Shown: in pieces, positions 33,860 through 42,049 of the stretch | Position numbering within the stretch: the first letter of the stretch is position 1 | Layout: each line of letters begins with the position of its first letter | NCBI GenBank assembly: GCA_900539755.1 | Contig: UQDC01000001.1 | Coordinates: 186,001 to 250,000, forward strand | Origin: an uncultured Alistipes sp. | GTDB taxonomy: Bacteria; Bacteroidota; Bacteroidia; Bacteroidales; Rikenellaceae | Direction of reading: 5' to 3' | Length of the DNA stretch: 64,000 nucleotides | Notes under the pieces: generated by a model | Database searches by the model: none | What the model saw: only the letters and a program-made list of their open reading frames with translations | What the model was told of the DNA's origin: nothing | Made by a program: the position numbers and the translations under genes

Positions 33860-34936
33860 ATGATAGATAGTATCAAAATAATATTGAAGAATTTTTCGGG
33901 CAATTTTGATAATTGCACTTTTATTCAGCCCAAAAAACTTATCAAGGATATTCCAGAGAAACAATACGACTACGACAATTACCGACTAAGCAATCATCGT
34001 CAATCGGCAAAACACTCACTAAAAGTCAGCCATAACAAGAGAACGGGGACGGTTACTTTGACAGGCAGTTTGCGAAAGCGAACGTACAATCAGGTTACTT
34101 TACTCGATATGCCTCAAAGCAGTTTTGTCCGTACACTAAAGGGTATTGCAAAAGATTTACATATCCCGTTTGAGGAATTAAAACGAGCAAAATTTACTCA
34201 ATGTGAGATAGGAGCTAATATCAGAACCCGAATCCCTGCCATTAATGTTTTGCCCTTAGTTGTCGATTATTGTCATTATAAACGGATTGACGACTTTATC
34301 GAGCAGGGAACTTTGTATTTTGACGGAGCAGACCGCTTGTTGAAACTCTATGTAAAGGATGATGAAATTGCGGCTCATTCATTCCCTGAGGAAAAACGAG
34401 AGCTTAAAAAGAGGTCGTTTGACAGACTCAAACTAAAAGGCATTCATTACCTTCGTATAGAATTTTCGATGAAAACCCATCGGGCATTCAAGAATCGTGG
34501 AATGGATCACATCAGGACTGTTGGAGATTTAATAGAACACTATTCGGAACTTTACGATTTTTGGACAAAAGAGATTAATCGAATTGTCGTTTACAATAAA
34601 CTGCAATACAAAGAAGCAGAACTATCCAATAAGGAAAAAGAAATCATCTTGGGATTGGAAGAATTCGGGTACTTTGATTTTGTAGGTAGCTATCAGGATT
34701 CTTGCATATCAAGAACCACGACCAGTAAAAGCGCAAAAAGTGCTAAAAGCGATGCTTTCAGAGATGTTCGTTCAGTTCTGGATAAATATTTCAACCGTAA
34801 AGAATATAACAAATTCACTTTGAGAATTGATGTGGCAAAGTACCTAATCGGAAAAAGTAAGTGGTTTCAACTCGATTTACCTCCTCTGATACGTAATTTA
34901 TGGGGTATTCCTCCTAATAATAAGCAGAAGAAGTAA
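33860..34936 (+). CDS. Phage/plasmid gene II/X-like replication initiator
   Basis: The 358-aa protein resembles the replication proteins of filamentous phages and related plasmids (gene II/X and CRI-like families), which nick DNA to start rolling-circle replication. Supporting segments are an N-terminal strand-rich part (MIDSIKIILKNF), TLTGSLRKRTYN near residue 65, FTQCEIGANIRTR near 115 and the Glu-bearing strand HYLRIEFSMKTH near 200. The C-terminus is basic. I cannot place the catalytic Tyr with certainty. If correct, the element replicates by rolling circle. No Zot-like ATPase or coat gene is visible, so a plasmid or satellite is more likely than a complete inovirus. Confidence 0.55.
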   Translation: MIDSIKIILKNFSGNFDNCTFIQPKKLIKDIPEKQYDYDNYRLSNHRQSAKHSLKVSHNKRTGTVTLTGSLRKRTYNQVTLLDMPQSSFVRTLKGIAKDLHIPFEELKRAKFTQCEIGANIRTRIPAINVLPLVVDYCHYKRIDDFIEQGTLYFDGADRLLKLYVKDDEIAAHSFPEEKRELKKRSFDRLKLKGIHYLRIEFSMKTHRAFKNRGMDHIRTVGDLIEHYSELYDFWTKEINRIVVYNKLQYKEAELSNKEKEIILGLEEFGYFDFVGSYQDSCISRTTTSKSAKSAKSDAFRDVRSVLDKYFNRKEYNKFTLRIDVAKYLIGKSKWFQLDLPPLIRNLWGIPPNNKQKK

Positions 34937-35426
34937 GCCTAAATCCTAAAGAGGAATATCGAAGATATTTTGAGGCGTTTTTGATTTTCGGCTTCCACTT
35001 CTTTTTGACTCTTTACTAATCACAAGCAATGTACTATTACATCTGCGTTGAATTGCAAACCCAAATCTCCAATTCCTCCAGTATTATGGTGGCGGCTATT
35101 GTGCTTCTTTTGTAAATGGTGAAATCCGCAATCGAATCGCTATCGGATATAGGGAAGTGCAAACTTAACAGTTCGTTGCTGCTATGAAAGCGCAAAGGTG
35201 GTTGTATGCTATGTATATCTTCTCTGGCTTTAGTCAGAGAAGATATTTAGAAACGGATCACGATTTTTCGGGCTTGGGCTGGTGTCTTCTTTTCAGTCGA
35301 AGCGAAGTAAATCGGATAATGCTTTGCAATTCGCATTTTTAGTGCTAAATTTAGTGTTAAATCGGTCTGGGTAGGGAGAACTGCCCTAAGAGAGTAAAAG
35401 TATTGTAAAACGAAAAATAGTGATAT
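34937..35426. other. Gap after the replication gene with a long hairpin
   Basis: There is no convincing gene. Two short overlapping frames near 35029-35165, one a hydrophobic 28-codon ORF (35029-35115) and one ending REVQT, look like the remnant of a decayed coding region. A 12-bp perfect hairpin lies at 35215-35246. The position directly after a rolling-circle-type replication gene makes an origin a reasonable idea. Confidence 0.4.
35215..35246. repeat. Perfect 12-bp inverted repeat (possible origin hairpin)
   Basis: ATATCTTCTCTG (35215-35226) and CAGAGAAGATAT (35235-35246) flank an 8-base loop. There is no T run on either side, so it is not an ordinary terminator. Single-strand or double-strand origin hairpins of rolling-circle replicons look like this. 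Confidence 0.5.
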
Positions 35427-35699
35427 ATGAAAGATAGCTATTCTAAATCAATTACTCTAAGGTGTATTACATGCGGTGGAGAAGATTTTGAATTTAACGA
35501 AGACAAAAGCTACATTAAATGTAATCTTTGTAATAGAGAGTATCTTGGAGGATATGATGAATTGGTTGAACTCAATGAAGAAGCAATTACAGAAAGTATA
35601 GAGGTATTTCAAGCAGAAGTTACATCAGATATTGAGAAAGATATTACCGATATGTTTAAAAAGGCGTTCAGTGGAAATAAATTTATAAAAATCAAGTAA
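35427..35699 (+). CDS. Small zinc-ribbon protein
   Basis: The 90-aa protein has two CxxC pairs, LRCITCGGEDF (residues ~11-16) and IKCNLCNREYLGGYDEL (~31-36), forming a zinc ribbon over the first 40 residues. An acidic helical tail follows. It resembles the ECs_2282-type putative zinc-binding proteins found in mobile elements. The function is unknown. A small membrane protein starts 3 bases after its stop, so the two are an operon. Low G/C content fits the element. Confidence 0.55.
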   Translation: MKDSYSKSITLRCITCGGEDFEFNEDKSYIKCNLCNREYLGGYDELVELNEEAITESIEVFQAEVTSDIEKDITDMFKKAFSGNKFIKIK

Positions 35700-35702
35700 A
35701 TC

Positions 35703-36143
35703 ATGGAATTGGCCAGTTTTATAATTGCTTGTACTGCATTTGCTTTTAGTGTCTTCACGTTCCTTTTTTATGATAATAAATTAAAGAAACAAGAACGAAA
35801 ACTAAACGAATATCAACTAAAAAAGAATGAAACAGAAGAAGTTGAATTCAAAAAAGCTCAAATAAGAGGCAATATTGTAAAAGGAGAAAAAGGACGTAGA
35901 ACGTTAAAAGTTTTTAACGCGGGAAAAGCAAGTGCTACTAATATTCGACTCGAATTTCTTAGTAATACAGACGGTCTATTCGGCGGTAAAAATCCGTTCC
36001 CTTATGAATTACTTAACCCCCAAGATTCAACCGAAGCAATATTTCATCTGATTGTGGGATGCCCAGATACTATAAAAGTGAAATATACATGGGACGATGA
36101 TTTTCAAAAGAATAATGAGTTTACGCAAGTCTTGACTTTATAG
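35703..36143 (+). CDS. Small membrane-anchored protein, beta-sandwich-like tail
   Basis: The 146-aa protein has one N-terminal membrane segment (LASFIIACTAFAFSVFTFLF, residues 3-22). A charged coiled-coil stretch rich in Lys/Glu follows (~25-52), then a C-terminal domain with strand-like repeats (LKVFNAGKASATNIRLEFL). This pattern, membrane anchor plus coiled coil plus Ig-like domain, is common among accessory proteins of mobile elements. Its job is not known. It is cotranscribed with the zinc-ribbon gene and ends about 90 bases before the right attachment site. Confidence 0.55.
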   Translation: MELASFIIACTAFAFSVFTFLFYDNKLKKQERKLNEYQLKKNETEEVEFKKAQIRGNIVKGEKGRRTLKVFNAGKASATNIRLEFLSNTDGLFGGKNPFPYELLNPQDSTEAIFHLIVGCPDTIKVKYTWDDDFQKNNEFTQVLTL

Positions 36144-36180
36144 TCAATTTTTAATTTCTGCGCCCCTATATCCGTCCCTC

Positions 36181-36231
36181 CAAAAGAAAGAAGGCTTCTA
36201 AGTCGCTAATTTAGCATTACTTAGAAGCCTT
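36181..36231 (-). terminator. Terminator of tRNA-Cys (element-supplied)
   Basis: The 13-bp stem (36191-36203 with 36219-36231) encloses a smaller palindrome GCTAATTTAGC. On the minus strand it is followed by TTCTTTCTTTT. It lies on the element side of the right attachment repeat, so it arrived with the element. Confidence 0.85.
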
Positions 36232-36234
36232 CTT

Positions 36235-36248
36235 TGAGGTCTGAAGCG
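36235..36248. repeat. Right attachment site (att core copy 2) inside tRNA-Cys
   Basis: TGAGGTCTGAAGCG is identical to 26364-26377. It covers the 3' acceptor strand and part of the T-stem side of tRNA-Cys, the usual target of tyrosine recombinases. Confidence 0.8.
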
Positions 36249-36307
36249 GACTCGAACCGCTGTAGCAGCTTTTGCAGAGCTGTGCCTAACCGCTCGGCCA
36301 TCAGACC
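36237..36307 (-). tRNA. tRNA-Cys (GCA)
   Basis: This 71-nt cloverleaf has acceptor stem GGTCTGA/TCAGACC, D-arm GCC..GGC, anticodon stem CAGCT/AGCTG with loop CTGCAAA (anticodon GCA), T-arm AGCGG-TTCGAGT-CCGCT and discriminator U73, as expected for Cys. CCA is not encoded. A consensus promoter lies 16 bases upstream. The element at its 3' end has restored the acceptor strand. Confidence 0.95.
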
Positions 36308-36322
36308 CTATCGAACGGATTG

Positions 36323-36353
36323 CAAATATACGCCTTTTTTTTGAATTCACAAA
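36323..36353 (-). promoter_or_regulatory. Promoter of tRNA-Cys
   Basis: On the minus strand TTTG (36350-36353), a 19-base spacer and TATATTTG (36323-36330) match the Bacteroidetes consensus exactly. The interval 36354-36622 otherwise holds only the dprA leader, with a near -7 box TATCTTTA at 36571-36578. Confidence 0.85.
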
Positions 36354-36622
36354 TTTCTTGTTGGCAACTCTGCTACGAATCGGTCTGTTACGTTTGATCT
36401 TGCATAATTATCATTTCATTTACAGAGGATGGCTGTAATGGAATGGGTGCAAAAAATAGATCGAGTGCAGATACATGAACTGCTAACGATGTGATGATCC
36501 TCAGCGAGATAGCAAATATATATGAGGAGTGTTCTTCAAGTGGGGAGAGCTTAAATTCATAGGATTTTGTTATCTTTACTGATAGTCGGTAAAGATTCTT
36601 GGTCTCTCCTTAATAAATTTAT

Positions 36623-37879
36623 ATGACAATCGATGATTTGGCTCTGACGTTTCATCCGGAGTTGGGGTGTAAAACGGCAATTCATTTGCTGGACTGTTTC
36701 GGTTCGGTAGAGGCGATTTATGCCGCTACTACCGATGAGTTGATCAATCGTGCCAAGTTGAAACCTACTTTGGCGCAGAGTTTGGCTCGGCGCGAGTGTC
36801 ATCGAACAGCCGAGCAGGAGCTGAATTTCTGTACTCGAAACAACATTCGACCGATAGCAGTTGGAGACGCGGAATATCCTGTACATCTGTTGGAGTGTCC
36901 AGATTATCCTCATGTTGTGTATGTCAAAGGTGATATCGATTTTAATTGCGGACATTGGTTGTCAATGGTTGGCACTCGAAAAGCAACGCCTTACGGAGAT
37001 AAGGTGTGCGATCGATTAATTGGAGAGTTGGCAGCTATATTCCCGGATTTGGTAGTGGTGAGTGGATTGGCTTATGGCATTGATGTGGCTGCTCATCGAG
37101 CTGCCTTGCGTCATGGAGTGCGAACTGTTGCAGTGTTGGGGCATCCGCTGACGCATATTTACCCACGTGTTCATGTTGAGACGGCTCGAGAGATCGTGAG
37201 GTCAGGTGGAGCTTTGGTGAGTGAATATCCTTCTACAGCGCATCCAGATCGGGCTGGTTTCATTCAGCGCAATCGACTGATTGCAGGTCTGAGTGATGGA
37301 ACGGTGATTGTTGAATCGGCGGCTCGAGGAGGTTCGTTGGTAACGGCCGATATGGCTTCAGGTTATAACCGTGAGGTGATGGCTGTTCCTGGACGGATTG
37401 GGGATCGCAATGCTGAGGGGACCAATCGTTTGATCCGGTCTTTGAAGGCACAGATTGTCTGTTGTGGAGCAGATGTTGCGGAGAGTCTTGCCTGGGAGAT
37501 GGACGAGGTGCAGATATCACTGAATCGACCGATGGAGGAAATGGAAGGACAAACAAAGGGTAGTAGTTGGCCGGCTGTCGATCCAATAAAGCCTTTTGGT
37601 ACAGAGGAGGTATTAAAGCAAGATGTGAGATCACAATCAAACAAGCAAAATACAAGTGGATCTTCATCCCAGAAAACCGATGAAAACACTACTTGGACCC
37701 CGCCTGTTTCTGAAGCAGCTATTGAGTTGTGGCGGCAGATGGGTGATGATGCGATGGAGTTGGAAGAGTTGAGCAATCGTATCGGAGTGTCGGTTGCACA
37801 ATTACCGGTATTGTTGCTTGAGTTGGAGTTGGCCGGTTGTATTCGTATGTTACCGGGTAACCGATGCATGAAACTGTAA
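36623..37879 (+). CDS. dprA: DNA processing protein DprA
   Basis: This 418-aa cytoplasmic protein loads RecA onto incoming single-stranded DNA during natural transformation. It has a SAM-like N-terminal domain (~1-75) and a Rossmann-like DprA core (~90-300). The core carries VGTRKATPYGDKVC, VVSGLAYGIDVAAHRAAL, SEYPSTAHPDRAGFIQRNRLIAGLS and ESAARGGSLVTADMA. A C-terminal winged helix of the Z-alpha type lies at ~355-415. Between core and winged helix is a Gln/Ser/Lys-rich linker of ~60 residues. Bacteroidetes commonly keep dprA even when competence is unproven. The gene stands just beyond the element-bearing tRNA-Cys and is transcribed away from it. Confidence 0.95.
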   Translation: MTIDDLALTFHPELGCKTAIHLLDCFGSVEAIYAATTDELINRAKLKPTLAQSLARRECHRTAEQELNFCTRNNIRPIAVGDAEYPVHLLECPDYPHVVYVKGDIDFNCGHWLSMVGTRKATPYGDKVCDRLIGELAAIFPDLVVVSGLAYGIDVAAHRAALRHGVRTVAVLGHPLTHIYPRVHVETAREIVRSGGALVSEYPSTAHPDRAGFIQRNRLIAGLSDGTVIVESAARGGSLVTADMASGYNREVMAVPGRIGDRNAEGTNRLIRSLKAQIVCCGADVAESLAWEMDEVQISLNRPMEEMEGQTKGSSWPAVDPIKPFGTEEVLKQDVRSQSNKQNTSGSSSQKTDENTTWTPPVSEAAIELWRQMGDDAMELEELSNRIGVSVAQLPVLLLELELAGCIRMLPGNRCMKL

Positions 37880-38139
37880 TTAACAAAACCCCATGAGAGG
37901 ACACTGCATCTTCAATAAAGGTGTTTGTTGTGGTTTGTTTGCAAGTGTTTTTCACTCTATTTTTGCTTTGGAATTCAGCTGACATGATCGTTTGATCATT
38001 GAATGAAGAATCATCTGGACATGTTGTGTCGTATGATGTGTGACTTTAAGATTTGCACGTTCCAATATAAGGCATGTTTAAGATGTCGATATGGAAGTGG
38101 GAAGCTGAAGGATCTACCCTGATAGAATAGACAAGAGTG

Positions 38140-38943
38140 ATGGCTTTGAGATTGATTGATACCCATTCGCATATTTATGATACACAGTTTGATGAGGATC
38201 GTGATGATATAGTGATTCGAGCGCGTCAAGCAGGTCTTCAGCGGTTGTATTTGCCGGCTATTGATGAGGAGTCATATGAGGCGATGTTTGCTTTGGTGCG
38301 GCAATATCCGGAACTGTGTCGGCCGATGATGGGGCTGCATCCTACATCGGTGAATGACAATCTCGGTTGGAGAGAGGCTCTTGACAAGGTGGCCAGTTAT
38401 TTGGCCACTCCACCCGAGGGTATCCGATTTTACGGAGTGGGGGAGGTCGGACTCGATTTTTACTGGAGCCGTGATTGGAAAGATGAACAGGTAGAGGCGC
38501 TTCGGTTTCAAATTGAGTTGGCTTTGCAGTATGATTTACCGTTTGTGGTGCATACCCGTGATGCTTGGGATGAGATGTGTATGTTGATGCAGGAGTATGC
38601 AGGACGCGAGTTGCGCGGGATTATGCACAGTTTTTGTGGTTCCGTGGATCATTATAAGGCGTTAAAGGGTTCGGGTGATTTCCTATTTGGTATTGGAGGG
38701 CCTGTTACCTACAAACGTTCGACCTTGCCCGATACGTTGCGGGAGATTCCGTTGACAGAACTGGTCTTGGAGACCGATTCGCCCTATTTGCCGCCGGTCC
38801 CCTATCGAGGGAAACGGAATGAGAGCGCATACGTTGAATTGGTTGCTCTTAAATTGGCAGAACTGTATGGTGTTACACCGGAAGAGGTAGCTGAAACAAC
38901 GACCCGAAATGCTTTGAGGATGTTCGGGGAGGATTTGGAGTAG
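38140..38943 (+). CDS. tatD: TatD-family metal-dependent hydrolase (DNase-like)
   Basis: This is a 267-aa TIM-barrel metallohydrolase. The metal ligands are DTHSHIYD (HxH, residues ~6-9), the Glu in GVGEVGLDFYW, the His in VVHTRDAWDE, the His in IMHSFCGS and the Asp in ETDSPYLPP. All are intact. Characterised homologues are 3'-5' exonucleases acting in DNA repair or degradation. A GTG one codon earlier is a possible start, but ATG at 38140 is used. Asparaginase follows 66 bases later on the same strand, probably in the same transcript. Confidence 0.92.
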   Translation: MALRLIDTHSHIYDTQFDEDRDDIVIRARQAGLQRLYLPAIDEESYEAMFALVRQYPELCRPMMGLHPTSVNDNLGWREALDKVASYLATPPEGIRFYGVGEVGLDFYWSRDWKDEQVEALRFQIELALQYDLPFVVHTRDAWDEMCMLMQEYAGRELRGIMHSFCGSVDHYKALKGSGDFLFGIGGPVTYKRSTLPDTLREIPLTELVLETDSPYLPPVPYRGKRNESAYVELVALKLAELYGVTPEEVAETTTRNALRMFGEDLE

Positions 38944-39009
38944 GGCTGGATGTGGCCACGGTGTGCATGGTGTTGTGTGGCTGTGTTGAAAGATGGAGAG
39001 AAAAACGAC

Positions 39010-40050
39010 ATGAAGATGGAAATAGAGAAAAAATCATCCGTGCTGTTGATCTATACGGGCGGTACGATCGGTATGAAGCCTGACCCCGAAACGGGGGTGT
39101 TGGCGCCATTCGACTTCAATACCATCTATGAAGAGTTCCCTTATTTGGGCAAATTGGGGGTTGAGTTGCAGATTATTAACCTTGATCCGATTGATTCGTC
39201 TAATGTGACCCCCGAGTTGTGGTGTGAGCTGGCCCGTCTGATTCGGGATCATTACGACTCATACGATGGGTTTGTCGTATTGCACGGTACGGATACGATG
39301 TCCTATTCAGCTTCGGCACTCAGTTTTATGCTGGAGAATCTGGCCAAACCGGTGATTTTTACGGGGAGCCAGATTCCGATAGGTGTTTTACGAACGGATG
39401 GTCGTGAAAACTTGATCACTGCCGTTGAGATTGCGGCGGCTTATGAAAATGGCCGGGCGGTTGTGCCGGAGGTGTGCATCTGTTTTCAGAATAAGCTGTT
39501 CCGTGCCAATCGTACGACCAAACACAGTGCCGAATTGCTCAATGCCTTCCGGTCGGATAACTATCCGATCTTGGCAGAGGTAGGGGTGAATATTCATTAT
39601 AATCGGTCGTTTATACGTCAGGTATCCGCTGATTCAGGACCTTTGCGAATTGTCGAACATCTCGATACGCGATTGGCCGTGATTCGTCTTTTCCCGGGAA
39701 TGGGGGCCGACACCTTCCGGTGTATGCTTTCGCTTCCGGGATTGCGAGGGGTGATTCTGGAGACTTATGGATCGGGCAATGCGCCGACTGCTGAGTGGTT
39801 TATTGATGCGGTTGCCGATGCCGTTGCGCGAGGTTTGGTGGTGCTGAATGTGACGCAATGTCCGGGTGGCAGCGTATCGGAGATTTACGAGACGGGGAAG
39901 CGTCTCGGGCAAACCGGTGTGGTCAGTGGCCGCGATATTACGACCGAGAGTGCAGTGACCAAGATGATGGTCGCTTTGGGGGCTTCGGATGATCCGGCTG
40001 AGGTTCGACGACAATTAGCAGCCGATCGTTGTGGTGAGATGACGATTTAG
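39010..40050 (+). CDS. ansA: Type I (cytoplasmic) L-asparaginase
   Basis: This enzyme hydrolyses asparagine to aspartate and ammonia. The ATG at 39010 (MKMEIEKKSS) is preferred. An upstream in-frame extension to 38950 is Cys/Trp rich and not conserved. The two active-site motifs are intact: YTGGTIGM near residue 18 (first Thr nucleophile) and VVLHGTDTMSYSASALSFML near 95 (Thr-Asp pair). The Lys-containing segment and the C-terminal CxGGSVSE region are also present. No signal peptide is seen, so it is the cytoplasmic AnsA type, with a dimeric fold of N- and C-terminal domains. Confidence 0.93.
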   Translation: MKMEIEKKSSVLLIYTGGTIGMKPDPETGVLAPFDFNTIYEEFPYLGKLGVELQIINLDPIDSSNVTPELWCELARLIRDHYDSYDGFVVLHGTDTMSYSASALSFMLENLAKPVIFTGSQIPIGVLRTDGRENLITAVEIAAAYENGRAVVPEVCICFQNKLFRANRTTKHSAELLNAFRSDNYPILAEVGVNIHYNRSFIRQVSADSGPLRIVEHLDTRLAVIRLFPGMGADTFRCMLSLPGLRGVILETYGSGNAPTAEWFIDAVADAVARGLVVLNVTQCPGGSVSEIYETGKRLGQTGVVSGRDITTESAVTKMMVALGASDDPAEVRRQLAADRCGEMTI

Positions 40051-40203
40051 TGGAGGGTGAAATTTGAGTTCCGATTTTTAGGAACAAAAATAATTTCGTA
40101 TCTTGCAGCGCTTTCTGAATAAGGAAGATTTGATCAATTGGGTTACAGTGAAGGTGGTATTGTTCTCTTGCATTGCGATTCAATATCAATAAAAGAGTGA
40201 TTC

Positions 40204-40294
40204 GGAGAAATGACCGAGTGGCTTAAGGTGCGCGCCTGGAAAGTGCGTATACCCCAAAAGGGTATCGTGGGTTCGAATCCCGCTTTCTCCGCCA
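40204..40294 (+). tRNA. tRNA-Ser (GGA)
   Basis: This 91-nt class II tRNA has an acceptor GGAGAAA/TTTCTCC, a long variable arm (TACCCC..GGGGTA-like hairpin around 40250-40266), anticodon loop CTGGAAA (anticodon GGA) and T-arm GTGGG-TTCGAAT-CCCGC. The discriminator G and 3' CCA are encoded. Confidence 0.95.
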
Positions 40295-40318
40295 ATGGTG
40301 TTAGGAACTTAGGTGTAA

Positions 40319-40360
40319 ATAAACAAGAGGAGCTGAAGATCAGCTCCTCTTGTTTATTTA
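40319..40360. terminator. Terminator after tRNA-Ser
   Basis: An 18-bp perfect stem (40319-40336 with 40340-40357) with a 3-base loop lies 25 bases past tRNA-Ser. A and T flanks make it usable from both sides, including by the convergent methyltransferase gene. Confidence 0.85.
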
Positions 40361-40492
40361 TTGGGTTTTAATGTGTCTTTAAATCCTTCCCTACCAAACC
40401 ACGTTATTAACAGGGTTCAGGTCGTTCCTTCTTGGATTGATTATCACAAGAAACAGGGCCTTGGATCTGCTGCCACTGTTGTAAGATTCCGG

Positions 40493-41212
40493 TTACTTAT
40501 TGATCAATTTAATGATCAATCGGATGAAGATGGTGAACAGCAAGGTCGCTCCACCGACTACAGTCCACAATGGGGACAGGCTCCAGGTAAATTCGATTAC
40601 ACGATTGCGTAGCAGGTTGATGGTGACGAATGTGAGGACCAGGAAGAAGAATCCGATATATTCGCGTCGGAGTACTTGCATCAGGGAGAATTTATCGCGA
40701 GATCGAATCCAGAGTTTTCGATTGGGAATCAGGGCATTTGTGTAGCTGGCCCAGAGCGAATACCGATCGCCGAAACGTTTGGCAAGCTCCTCCTCTTCGC
40801 ACAGCAGAATTTGGTATGTGAAGAGGGTGTACAGTAGGATAGCTCCGATGATGAACCAGCTTACCCCGACGTATAAAATGATGCCGTACCAGGCTAACAG
40901 ATTTCCCAAAGCGATGGGATGTCGGACGATGGAATACATGCCTTGGGTAATCAGTTCGGTGCTTTTAACGCCGCTGGTAACCTCGTCTTCAGTTTTACGG
41001 GGGAGGTATCCGACTGTCATGGCGCGTATGGCTACTCCTGTCAGGGAGATGATTGCGCACAGCAAGGTAAAGAAGAAGCTGTCGGGAATGATATTGAACG
41101 GTCTGGCGATAAGCAGGGCCAATATTGCGGCAGGGTATAGCAGCAGAGGGAGCCAGTGACGATTGTCGTAAAGGCGTCTGCGGAACGCTGCGGACTGTTC
41201 GGAGAGAATCAT
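40493..41212 (-). CDS. Isoprenylcysteine-methyltransferase-like (ICMT/PEMT) membrane protein
   Basis: The 239-aa integral membrane protein has about six helices. The signature GMYSIVRHPIALGNLLAW (residues ~91-108) and the later EEELAKRFGDRYSLWASY (~139-156) are the cofactor-binding elements of the ICMT/PEMT methyltransferase fold, which uses S-adenosylmethionine on membrane-embedded substrates. Its start overlaps the stop of a PAP2 phosphatase gene by ATGA, so the two are translationally coupled. A lipid substrate, such as lipid A or a polyprenyl phosphate, is a sensible inference. A related leptospiral enzyme methylates lipid A phosphate. The substrate is not shown here. Confidence 0.7.
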   Translation of the reverse strand: MILSEQSAAFRRRLYDNRHWLPLLLYPAAILALLIARPFNIIPDSFFFTLLCAIISLTGVAIRAMTVGYLPRKTEDEVTSGVKSTELITQGMYSIVRHPIALGNLLAWYGIILYVGVSWFIIGAILLYTLFTYQILLCEEEELAKRFGDRYSLWASYTNALIPNRKLWIRSRDKFSLMQVLRREYIGFFFLVLTFVTINLLRNRVIEFTWSLSPLWTVVGGATLLFTIFIRLIIKLINK

Positions 41213-41787
41213 ACTTGTTGAATTTTATGTGAGTTTTTCTCCGTTATTTTTCGGTAGATATGGAATGACAGGAGTCCTAATAGGATTCCCAGCAGGGTCC
41301 CGAAAAGGATATCCATTGGGAAGTGCATGCCTGCATAGATGCGGCTATAGCTGACGAGTATAGCCCAAAAGATGATTGCGCCGGAGAACCATTTGGAGCG
41401 GAATAGGCGTAAGGAGAAGAGGGCTATTGTGAAGCTGATGGCAGCATGGGCAGATACAGTGCCGTAAAGGCCTCCTCGATAGTCGTGCAGGATATGTACG
41501 AATTCTTTGATTTCGGGGGTGTGCGATGGGCGAAATTTGGGCGTGAAATGTTTGAAAAAGTTACAGATTTGGTCTGCTGCGATCACAGCGATGCCCAAAC
41601 ATAGGATCATCCAGAGCAGGTTTCGAGTTCCGATTTTTCGCCAGGCGAAGTAGATAATCAAGATATATAGGGGAACCCAAGTCAAGCGGGCGGTGACGAT
41701 ATAGAAAAATTCATCCCACCCCGGACCCCAACTACCGTTGAGGGCCAGCAGTCCTTGTTGATCGATATGCAGAATCTCTTGCCACAT
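41209..41787 (-). CDS. PAP2-family membrane phosphatase
   Basis: This 192-aa, roughly six-helix membrane phosphatase has its start at the ATG at 41787. A TTG nine codons upstream is in frame. The three PAP2 motifs are present: KHFTPKFRPSH (K-x6-RP), YGTVSAHAAIS (S-A-H in place of SGH) and YSRIYAGMHFPMDILFG (SR-x5-H-x3-D). Members dephosphorylate lipid A, phosphatidylglycerol phosphate or undecaprenyl pyrophosphate on the periplasmic side. Coupling to an ICMT-like methyltransferase points to a shared lipid substrate. A perfect -7 box lies at 41823-41830. Confidence 0.85.
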   Translation of the reverse strand: MWQEILHIDQQGLLALNGSWGPGWDEFFYIVTARLTWVPLYILIIYFAWRKIGTRNLLWMILCLGIAVIAADQICNFFKHFTPKFRPSHTPEIKEFVHILHDYRGGLYGTVSAHAAISFTIALFSLRLFRSKWFSGAIIFWAILVSYSRIYAGMHFPMDILFGTLLGILLGLLSFHIYRKITEKNSHKIQQV

Positions 41788-41822
41788 GGTTTTCGGAACG
41801 AATAGTCCGGACAAATGCGGTT

Positions 41823-41830
41823 CAAAAATA
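41823..41830 (-). promoter_or_regulatory. -7 promoter element of the PAP2-methyltransferase operon
   Basis: The minus strand reads TATTTTTG, an exact TAnnTTTG match 36 bases before the ATG at 41787. Confidence 0.55.
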
Positions 41831-42049
41831 GCAAATAATTCGATAACAGGAAAAATGTCAGGAGGTTTTGCCTGCTTTGAGGGATATGCCTTTTAGCATA
41901 TTGGCAACAACTCGGGGGAGGCGAAATGAGTTCTGTGCGATCCGTATCGGATATTTCGGTGTCGGTTGTGCGATTGAAAATACGGCTTGTCACATTTGGA
42001 GGTGACAAGCCGTACAGCGTTTTATTGAATGGCGGTATATCAAATGGGA

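Larger units (their letters stand above)
26364..36248. mobile_element. Integrated element at the tRNA-Cys 3' end, ~9.9 kb
   Basis: Fourteen bases of the tRNA-Cys 3' end occur at both borders (26364-26377 and 36235-36248). The full tRNA-Cys lies at the right border. Everything between is clearly richer in A/T, with codon use unlike the flanks. Genes are: PD-(D/E)XK-like protein, two tyrosine recombinases, HEPN-like protein (opposite strand), three-pass membrane protein, gene II/X-like replication protein, zinc-ribbon protein and a small membrane protein. No mobilisation, conjugation, Zot or capsid genes are seen. It therefore looks like an integrative plasmid or phage satellite that replicates by rolling circle. 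It brings its own tRNA 3' end and terminator, so tRNA-Cys stays functional. Confidence 0.8.

Noticed and set aside
26364..36248. Complete filamentous phage (inovirus) prophage
   Set aside because: No Zot-like ATPase, major coat or secretin gene is visible. Only a gene II/X-like protein and a membrane protein are present.
38950..39009. 20-residue N-terminal extension of asparaginase (Cys/Trp-rich)
   Set aside because: Not conserved in the family. The ATG at 39010 has a purine-rich upstream sequence and gives the normal length.
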